This document shows positions 58,595-64,000 of a stretch of 64,000 nucleotides of DNA, piece after piece. The first letter of the stretch is position 1, and the number at the start of each line of letters is the position of its first letter. Source of the DNA: Embleya hyalina (GTDB lineage Bacteria > Actinomycetota > Actinomycetes > Streptomycetales > Streptomycetaceae); assembly GCF_003967355.1 (NCBI RefSeq), contig NZ_BIFH01000033.1, positions 62,001 to 126,000 of the forward strand. The letters run 5' to 3'. The notes below the pieces were generated by a model, which searched no databases, was not told the DNA's origin, and saw only the letters and a list, made by a program, of their open reading frames with translations. Position numbers and translations under genes: made by a program.

Positions 58595-59524
58595 TCAACT
58601 CCGCAGCTCCCGTCCGGTCAGCTCCATGAAAACGTCCTCCAGGCTGCGCCGTTCCACCGTCAGCCGCTCCGGCATCACCCCGTGCTGCGCGCACCAGGAG
58701 GTGACCGTGGCGAGCAGTTGGGGGTCTATCTCGCCCTCGATCCGGTACGCGCCGCGCGAGACCTCGAACGCCTTGGCGCCCTCGGGCAGGGCGTTGAGCA
58801 GCGAACCCATGTCCAGACCGGGCGGGCCGGAGAAGCGCAGCGAGTTCTCCGCGCCGTCGTGGCACAGCGCCTCGGGCGAGCCGGACGCGATCACCCGGCC
58901 GCGGTCCACGATCGCCACCTCGTCGGCCAGCTTCTCGGCCTCGTCCATCAGGTGCGTGGTGAGCACCACGCTCACCCCGTCGGCGCGCAGCTCGCGCACC
59001 AGGTCCCACGTGGCGTGCCGGGCGTGCGGATCGAGGCCGGCGGTCGGCTCGTCCAGGAACACCAGTTCGGGGCGGCCGACCACGGCGAGCGCGAGCGCCA
59101 GGCGCTGCTGCTGGCCGCCGGACAGTCGGCGGTAGGTGGTCCGTCCGCACGAGCCCAGGCCCAGGCGTTCGATCAGCATCGCCACGTCCAGGGGGTGTGC
59201 GTGCAGTTTGGCGACGTGGCGCAACATCTCCTCGGCGCGCGCTCCCGAGTACACGCCCCCCGACTGCAACATCACCCCGATCCGTGGCCGCAACGCGGCG
59301 GCGTCGCGCACCGGGTCCAGGTCGAGCACCCGCACCTCGCCCGCGTCGGCGCGCCGGTAGCCCTCGCAGATCTCGATCGTGCTGGTCTTGCCGGCGCCGT
59401 TGGGGCCGAGCACCGCGGTGACCCGGCCGCGTTCGACGGTGAGCGAGAGCCCGTCCACGGCGGTCTTGTCGCCGTAGCGCTTGACCAGGCCCGTGAGCGC
59501 GACTGCCGGCGACGAGGAGTCCAT
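58595..59524 (-). CDS. ABC transporter ATP-binding protein (DrrA/CcmA type)
   Basis: 309 residues from ATG 59524. Walker A is GPNGAGKTS, the signature is RLSGGQQQRLALA, Walker B is LVFLDEPTAGLD and the switch His is in VLTTHLMDEAE. The C-terminal ~90 residues after residue 215 form the extra domain of DrrA-like drug exporters, ending in SLEDVFMELTGREL. It powers the ABC-2 permease next to it. It diverges from sufR with a 204-base control region in between. Confidence 0.92.
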   Translation of the reverse strand: MDSSSPAVALTGLVKRYGDKTAVDGLSLTVERGRVTAVLGPNGAGKTSTIEICEGYRRADAGEVRVLDLDPVRDAAALRPRIGVMLQSGGVYSGARAEEMLRHVAKLHAHPLDVAMLIERLGLGSCGRTTYRRLSGGQQQRLALALAVVGRPELVFLDEPTAGLDPHARHATWDLVRELRADGVSVVLTTHLMDEAEKLADEVAIVDRGRVIASGSPEALCHDGAENSLRFSGPPGLDMGSLLNALPEGAKAFEVSRGAYRIEGEIDPQLLATVTSWCAQHGVMPERLTVERRSLEDVFMELTGRELRS

Positions 59525-59596
59525 GACGAGTCAGTCTAGAAAGCCCCGGGCACCCGCCGTGCCGGGGTCGGCGAGAACGGCCGGAACACCCTGGGA

Positions 59597-59611
59597 CTGA
59601 CGGATCGTCAG
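59597..59611. promoter_or_regulatory. palindrome in the ABC exporter / sufR control region
   Basis: CTGACG and CGTCAG form perfect 6-bp arms around GAT, 73 bases upstream of the ABC ATPase start. The arms have the spacing of a TetR-type or similar dimer site. Confidence 0.45.
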
Positions 59612-59654
59612 ATGAATCCGCAGGTCGAACGCCATGCCGAGAGGGTGTGTGATG

Positions 59655-59668
59655 TTAGGTACACCTAA
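59655..59668. promoter_or_regulatory. TTAGGT-AC-ACCTAA palindrome upstream of sufR
   Basis: A perfect 14-base palindrome. The half sites TTAGG and CCTAA are those of DtxR/IdeR/DmdR iron boxes, but those boxes have about nine bases between the halves and this has four. It may be a different regulator's site or an altered iron box. Confidence 0.4.
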
Positions 59669-59715
59669 GTGATGGACTCCACGCGGACGCCGTTTGGCCT
59701 GGCGCGCTATTAACG

Positions 59716-59729
59716 CAACAATGGTGTTG
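59716..59729 (+). promoter_or_regulatory. probable SufR operator overlapping the sufR start codon
   Basis: CAAC-AATGGT-GTTG matches exactly the CAAC-N6-GTTG site described for cyanobacterial SufR. Its last G is the first base of the sufR GTG start at 59729. TATTAA at 59708-59713 may be the -10 element, so the message would be almost leaderless and bound SufR would block it directly. Confidence 0.6.
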
Positions 59730-60595
59730 TGGAAAACGCGCGGACGAGCGAAGAGGCACCGAGGCGGGCGACCGTCCCGGGTGCCGGCACGCCCGAACAC
59801 GACGGCCACGAGGGCACCCGTCACCGGGTCACCCGATCGATCGTCGAACACGGTCCGTCCACCGCGGCGGACCTCGCCGAGCGGCTGGAGCTGACCCCGG
59901 CGGGCGTACGTCGCCACCTCGACGCACTGCTCGCCGAGGGTGTGCTGGTGGCCGGCGAGCAGCGCGTCTACGGGCGCCGGGGCCGGGGTCGTCCGGCCAA
60001 GCTGTTCGCGCTGACCGACGCCGGCCGCTCCGGTTTCCACCAGGAATACGACGAGCTGGCGGCCGAGGCGCTGAGCTTCGTGGCCGAACGGCTCGGCACC
60101 GAGGCGGTGGCAACTTTTGCCCGCGAGCGGCTTACCGCCCGCGAGGAGAGGTATCGTCCCTCGGTCGAGTCCGCGCCCACCGGGGAGCGGGCCCGAGCGC
60201 TGGCCGAGGCGCTGTCCGCCGACGGGTATGCCGCGAGTGCGCGGCCCGCACCCGGCGGAGAGCAGCTTTGCCAGCACCACTGTCCGGTGGCGCACGTCGC
60301 CGAGCGGTTCCCACAGCTCTGCGAGGCCGAGGCCGAGGTGTTCGCACGCCTTCTCGGCACGCACGTGCAACGGCTGGCGACCATCGCCCACGGCGACGGC
60401 GTCTGCACCACGCACGTTCCTGCTGTACAGGCTGAAACGGCCGGTCCGACCGGTCGCAGGACCGGCTCGTCCGGTCCGCCGGCCGCACCCTCTGTTTCGA
60501 AAACCAGCGAAGACCAGAATCCGCCGCGCCGGGGCCCTTCCCGTTCGCGGGAATCGACCGCCGCCGACCCGGCTTCCGGGAGGACTACTTCATGA
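59729..60595 (+). CDS. sufR: Fe-S cluster repressor SufR
   Basis: 288 residues from GTG 59729. A winged helix-turn-helix lies near residues 33-95 ([20 protein letters not shown]...[12 protein letters not shown]). The cluster-binding cysteines are Cys181, Cys185, Cys198 and Cys226 in [17 protein letters not shown] and DGVCTTH. A Ser/Pro/Arg-rich tail of about 55 residues follows the conserved part. SufR with its cluster represses the suf operon and lifts repression under iron or oxidative stress. The stop overlaps the sufB start (ATGA), so it is the first gene of the operon. Confidence 0.92.
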   Translation: MENARTSEEAPRRATVPGAGTPEHDGHEGTRHRVTRSIVEHGPSTAADLAERLELTPAGVRRHLDALLAEGVLVAGEQRVYGRRGRGRPAKLFALTDAGRSGFHQEYDELAAEALSFVAERLGTEAVATFARERLTAREERYRPSVESAPTGERARALAEALSADGYAASARPAPGGEQLCQHHCPVAHVAERFPQLCEAEAEVFARLLGTHVQRLATIAHGDGVCTTHVPAVQAETAGPTGRRTGSSGPPAAPSVSKTSEDQNPPRRGPSRSRESTAADPASGRTTS

Positions 60596-62004
60596 CCACC
60601 GACGCTCGCCCCGAGCTCGAGGGCCTGGGCACCTACGAGTACGGCTGGGCCGACTCGGACACCGCCGGCGCCTCCGCGCGCCGGGGCATCTCCGAGGAGG
60701 TCGTCGCCGACATCTCGGCGAAGAAGTCCGAGCCCGAGTGGATGTTGAAGCAGCGCATGAAGGGCCTCCGGCTCTTCGGCAAGAAGCCCATGCCGACGTG
60801 GGGCTCCGACCTCTCCGGCATCGACTTCGACAACATCAAGTACTTCGTCCGCTCCACGGAGAAGCAGGCCGCCTCGTGGGAGGACCTGCCCGAGGACATC
60901 AAGAACACCTACGACCGGCTCGGCATCCCGGAGGCGGAGAAGCAGCGCCTGGTCGCGGGCGTCGCCGCCCAGTACGAGTCCGAGGTCGTCTACCACCAGA
61001 TCCGCGAGGACCTGGAGGAGCAGGGCGTCATCTTCCTGGACACCGACACCGGGCTGCGCGAGCACCCGGAGCTGTTCAAGGAATACTTCGGCTCGGTCAT
61101 CCCGACCGGCGACAACAAGTTCTCCGCGCTGAACACCGCGGTGTGGTCGGGCGGCTCGTTCATCTACGTCCCGCCGGGCGTGCACGTGGAGATCCCGCTC
61201 CAGGCCTACTTCCGGATCAACACCGAGAACATGGGCCAGTTCGAGCGCACGCTGATCATCGCCGACGAGGGCTCCTACGTGCACTACGTCGAGGGCTGCA
61301 CGGCGCCGATCTACAAGTCCGACTCGCTGCACTCGGCCGTGGTCGAGATCGTGGTCAAGAAGAACGCCCGGGTGCGCTACACGACCATCCAGAACTGGTC
61401 GAACAACGTGTACAACCTGGTGACCAAGCGCGCGGTGGCCCACGAGGGCGCCACGATGGAGTGGATCGACGGCAACATCGGTTCCAAGGTCACCATGAAG
61501 TACCCGGCCGTGTGGCTGCTCGGCGAGCACGCCAAGGGCGAGACGCTGTCGATCGCCTTCGCGGGCGAGGGCCAGCACCAGGACGCCGGTTCGAAGATGG
61601 TGCACTGCGCCCCGAACACCTCGTCCAACATCGTGTCCAAGTCGGTGGCGCGCGGCGGTGGCCGCACCTCCTACCGCGGCCTCGTGCAGATCGAGGAGGG
61701 CGCGCACGGCTCGACCTCGTCGGTCAAGTGCGACGCGCTGCTCGTGGACACGATCAGCCGCTCCGACACCTACCCGTACGTCGACGTCCGCGAGGACGAC
61801 GTGTCGATGGGTCACGAGGCGACCGTCTCGAAGATCTCCGACGACCAGCTGTTCTACCTCATGAGCCGCGGCATGACCGAGGACGAGGCCATGGCGATGA
61901 TCGTGCGCGGGTTCGTCGAGCCCATCGCGCGCGAGCTGCCCATGGAGTACGCCCTCGAGTTGAACCGCCTGATCGAGCTTCAGATGGAAGGGGCTGTGGG
62001 CTAG
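60592..62004 (+). CDS. sufB: Fe-S cluster assembly scaffold SufB
   Basis: 470 residues from ATG 60592, overlapping the sufR stop. It has the long beta-helix core of SufB/SufD proteins, with [37 protein letters not shown] and the acceptor cysteine region [11 protein letters not shown]. There is no intein, unlike mycobacterial SufB. It receives sulfur and builds Fe-S clusters in the SufBC2D complex in the cytoplasm. sufD begins three bases after its stop. Confidence 0.97.
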   Translation: MTTDARPELEGLGTYEYGWADSDTAGASARRGISEEVVADISAKKSEPEWMLKQRMKGLRLFGKKPMPTWGSDLSGIDFDNIKYFVRSTEKQAASWEDLPEDIKNTYDRLGIPEAEKQRLVAGVAAQYESEVVYHQIREDLEEQGVIFLDTDTGLREHPELFKEYFGSVIPTGDNKFSALNTAVWSGGSFIYVPPGVHVEIPLQAYFRINTENMGQFERTLIIADEGSYVHYVEGCTAPIYKSDSLHSAVVEIVVKKNARVRYTTIQNWSNNVYNLVTKRAVAHEGATMEWIDGNIGSKVTMKYPAVWLLGEHAKGETLSIAFAGEGQHQDAGSKMVHCAPNTSSNIVSKSVARGGGRTSYRGLVQIEEGAHGSTSSVKCDALLVDTISRSDTYPYVDVREDDVSMGHEATVSKISDDQLFYLMSRGMTEDEAMAMIVRGFVEPIARELPMEYALELNRLIELQMEGAVG

Positions 62005-62007
62005 TCC

Positions 62008-63240
62008 ATGGCTGCGAACACCAACACTCCCGGTAGCACCACCGCCGGATCGATCGCCGTGCGCGAGGCCGGGGCCGAGAACGTGCTCGCCGGCCCCGGC
62101 ACCGGCCGCTCGGTCGCCCAGCCCGCCGACGCCCGCCAGGTCGCCGCCGCGTCCTACGACGTGGCCGACTTCGCCGTGCCGACCGGCCGCGAGGAGGACT
62201 GGCGGTTCACCCCGCTGGCCCGGCTGCGGGGTCTGCACGACGGCACCGCGGCCGCGGCCGAGCGCGGCGAGGTCACCGTCTCGGTGACCGCCCCCGAGGG
62301 CGTCACCGTCGAGACGGTCGACCGCTCCGACGCGCGCATCGGTCGGGCCGGCAAACCCGTCGACCGGGTCGCGGCCCAGGCGTACGGCTCGTTCGAGAAG
62401 GCCACCCTCGTCGTGGTCGGCAAGGACATCCAGCTCGCCGAGCCGATCGTGATCGACCTGCGCGGCGCCGGCGGCACCGCGTTCGGCCACGTCGCGATCG
62501 AGGTCCAGCGGTTCGCCGAGGCGACCGTGGTGCTCGACCACGCCGGCTCCACCACCTACGCGCAAAACGTCGAGTTCATCGTCGGCGACGGCGCGAAGCT
62601 CAAGGTCGTCTCGATCCAGGACTGGGACGCCGACTCGGTGCACGTGGGCGCGCACCTGGCCCGGGTGGGCCGCGACGCGTCCTTCACCTCCGTGGTGGTC
62701 ACCCTCGGCGGCGACCTGGTCCGGCTGTTCCCGCGGGTGGTCTACGACGCCCCGGGCGGCGACGCCGAGCTGTACGGCGTGTACTTCGCCGATGCCGGCC
62801 AGCACCTCGAACACCGGTTGTTCGTCGACCACGACGTGCCGCAGTGCCGCAGCCTGGTCACCTACAAGGGGGCCCTGCAGGGCGCCGACGCGCACACCGT
62901 GTGGATCGGCGACGTGCTCATCCGCGCCGCCGCCGAGGGCACCGACACCTACGAGCTCAACCGCAACCTGGTGCTCACCGACGGCGCCCGCGCCGACTCG
63001 GTGCCCAACCTGGAGATCGAGACCGGCGAGATCGCCGGCGCCGGGCACGCCAGCGCGACCGGCCGCTTCGACGACGAGCAGCTGTTCTACCTCCAGTCGC
63101 GCGGCATCCCGGCCGACGAGGCCCGCCGCCTGGTGGTGCGCGGCTTCTTCGCCGAGGTGATCGCCCGGGTCGGCATCGCCGACCTCCAGGAGCGGCTGAT
63201 GAAGCAGATCGAGGCGCGGCTCGAGGGCGGCGCCCGATGA
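62008..63240 (+). CDS. sufD: Fe-S cluster assembly protein SufD
   Basis: 410 residues from ATG 62008. The N-terminal half is variable (FAVPTGREEDWRFTPLARLRG is the conserved SufD entry), and the beta-helix core ends with the conserved GHASATGRFDDEQLFYLQSRG, which holds the His needed for iron handling. It pairs with SufB and SufC. Its stop overlaps the ferredoxin start (ATGA). Confidence 0.95.
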   Translation: MAANTNTPGSTTAGSIAVREAGAENVLAGPGTGRSVAQPADARQVAAASYDVADFAVPTGREEDWRFTPLARLRGLHDGTAAAAERGEVTVSVTAPEGVTVETVDRSDARIGRAGKPVDRVAAQAYGSFEKATLVVVGKDIQLAEPIVIDLRGAGGTAFGHVAIEVQRFAEATVVLDHAGSTTYAQNVEFIVGDGAKLKVVSIQDWDADSVHVGAHLARVGRDASFTSVVVTLGGDLVRLFPRVVYDAPGGDAELYGVYFADAGQHLEHRLFVDHDVPQCRSLVTYKGALQGADAHTVWIGDVLIRAAAEGTDTYELNRNLVLTDGARADSVPNLEIETGEIAGAGHASATGRFDDEQLFYLQSRGIPADEARRLVVRGFFAEVIARVGIADLQERLMKQIEARLEGGAR

Positions 63241-63554
63241 GCTACCTCGAGGCCTGCGCGGAGGGCGACCTGCACGAGGACACACCGCTGCGCGTCGTGC
63301 TCGACGACGTCCCGGTGACCCTCGTGCGCACCGAGGGCGACGTGTACGCGATCAACGACGTGTGCTCGCACGCCAACGTCTCGCTGTCCGAGGGCGAGGT
63401 CGAGGACTGCACGATCGAGTGCTGGCTGCACGGCTCGCGCTTCGACCTGCGCACCGGTCGCCCCTCGGGCCCCCCGGCGAACCTGCCGGTCCCCGTATAC
63501 CCCGTGAAGATCGACGGCGGCGCCGTCTACGTCGAAGTGAACCAGGAGTCCTGA
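63237..63554 (+). CDS. Rieske-type [2Fe-2S] ferredoxin of the suf operon
   Basis: 105 residues from ATG 63237, overlapping sufD. The cluster ligands are Cys43 and His45 (CSHANVSL) and Cys62 and His65 (CWLHGSRFD); the disulfide cysteines of bc1-type proteins are missing, as in dioxygenase ferredoxins. It is a soluble one-electron carrier. Its fixed place between sufD and sufC in actinobacteria suggests electron delivery to, or being loaded by, the Suf machine (inference). Confidence 0.9.
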   Translation: MSYLEACAEGDLHEDTPLRVVLDDVPVTLVRTEGDVYAINDVCSHANVSLSEGEVEDCTIECWLHGSRFDLRTGRPSGPPANLPVPVYPVKIDGGAVYVEVNQES

Positions 63555-63561
63555 GTCCGTT

Positions 63562-64000
63562 ATGGCAACGCTTGAGATCCGCGACCTGCACGTCAGTGTG
63601 GACGCCGAGAACGGTCCGCGCGAGATCCTGCGCGGCGTCGACCTGACCGTGAAGCAGGGCGAGACCCACGCCATCATGGGCCCCAACGGCTCCGGCAAGT
63701 CGACCCTGGCGTACTCGGTCGCGGGGCACCCGAAGTATCGGGTCACCGGCGGCAGTGTGCTGCTCGACGGCGAGGACGTGCTGTCCATGACCGTCGACGA
63801 GCGGGCCCGCGCCGGCCTGTTCCTGGCCATGCAGTACCCCGTCGAGGTCGCCGGCGTCTCGGTGTCCAACTTCCTGCGCACCGCCGCCACCGCCACCCGC
63901 GGCGAGGCCCCCAAGCTGCGGCTGTGGGTCAAGGAGGTCAAGGAGGCCATGGAGCGCCTCCAGATGGACCCCGCCTTCGCCGAGCGCAACGTCAACGAGG
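63562..64000 (+). CDS. sufC: Fe-S cluster assembly ATPase SufC (3' end outside window)
   Basis: The first 146 residues from ATG 63562 are in the window; the gene runs off the edge. Translation starts MATLEIRDLHVSVD and has Walker A GPNGSGKST at about residues 40-48, then LFLAMQYPVEVAGVSVSNFL, the Q-loop region typical of SufC. The signature and Walker B motifs are beyond the window. SufC is the ABC-type ATPase that drives the SufB-SufD scaffold. It starts seven bases after the ferredoxin stop. Confidence 0.95.
   Translation, partial: MATLEIRDLHVSVDAENGPREILRGVDLTVKQGETHAIMGPNGSGKSTLAYSVAGHPKYRVTGGSVLLDGEDVLSMTVDERARAGLFLAMQYPVEVAGVSVSNFLRTAATATRGEAPKLRLWVKEVKEAMERLQMDPAFAERNVNE

Noticed and set aside
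60117..62036. 639-codon frame overlapping sufR and sufB in another phase
   Set aside because: It is a GC-driven shadow of two certain genes; its Arg/Pro/His-rich translation shows no family.

Overview
The window looks like a chromosomal core segment of a high-GC filamentous actinomycete of the Streptomycetaceae type. The grounds are very high G+C with GTG and TTG starts, the sporulation regulator WhiA in a uvrC-rapZ-glmR-whiA string, an RbpA-family RNA polymerase binder, mycothiol- and ergothioneine-type redox genes, a single TTA (bldA-type) codon in an accessory gene, and a gene order (uvrB, uvrA, uvrC, whiA, gap-pgk-tpiA-secG, ctaB/tkt-tal-zwf-opcA-pgl, ctaA, suf) that I recall from Streptomyces genomes. 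No rRNA, tRNA, CRISPR array, insertion sequence or integrase was seen. Both ends cut genes: an MFS transporter at the left and sufC at the right.

Layout. 1-1912: end of an MFS transporter and an anchored TolB-like propeller protein. 2266-6033: a compact PAP2 - UbiA prenyltransferase - DprE1 - DprE2 operon, the donor pathway for decaprenyl-phosphoryl arabinose. 6178-8964: coaE and uvrB. 9183-13957: a Ter stress block with TerD, a TerD/degenerate-FtsK fusion, a DnaQ-like exonuclease and TerC, interrupted by a tandem-repeat intergenic block. 13954-16260: a zinc-ribbon protein, a CGNR regulator, an MBL hydrolase and a mycothiol-dependent-type enzyme. 16650-25100: uvrA, a Tat-exported Rieske lipoprotein, then uvrC-rapZ-glmR-whiA. 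25287-30620: an Eis-like acetyltransferase, a large secreted M14 carboxypeptidase and a small membrane protein.

30819-37115: gap-pgk-tpiA and secG-rbpA, with a two-gene accessory insertion (34183-36218) carrying a motif shared by both proteins. 37272-41766: a TPR-like protein, a lipoprotein, a membrane-tethered 11-residue pentapeptide-type repeat protein and a small conserved protein. 41869-51951: ctaB diverging from the pentose-phosphate genes tkt-tal-pgi-zwf-opcA-pgl. 52290-56679: egtA-egtB-egtC/egtD for ergothioneine, with EgtC and EgtD fused in one open frame. 56764-59524: ctaA and an ABC-2 exporter on the minus strand. 59729-64000: sufR-sufB-sufD-Rieske ferredoxin-sufC.

Functionally much of the right half is redox metabolism: NADPH from zwf/opcA/pgl, ergothioneine, heme A for cytochrome oxidase, and Fe-S assembly under a SufR repressor whose probable operator overlaps its own start codon. 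The most unusual items are the EgtC-EgtD fusion frame, threonine at the benzothiazinone-target position of DprE1, the accessory gene pair with a RHIM-like shared motif and a TTA codon, and the repeat or leader structures in several intergenic regions. All calls come from reading sequence and translations; no database search was run.
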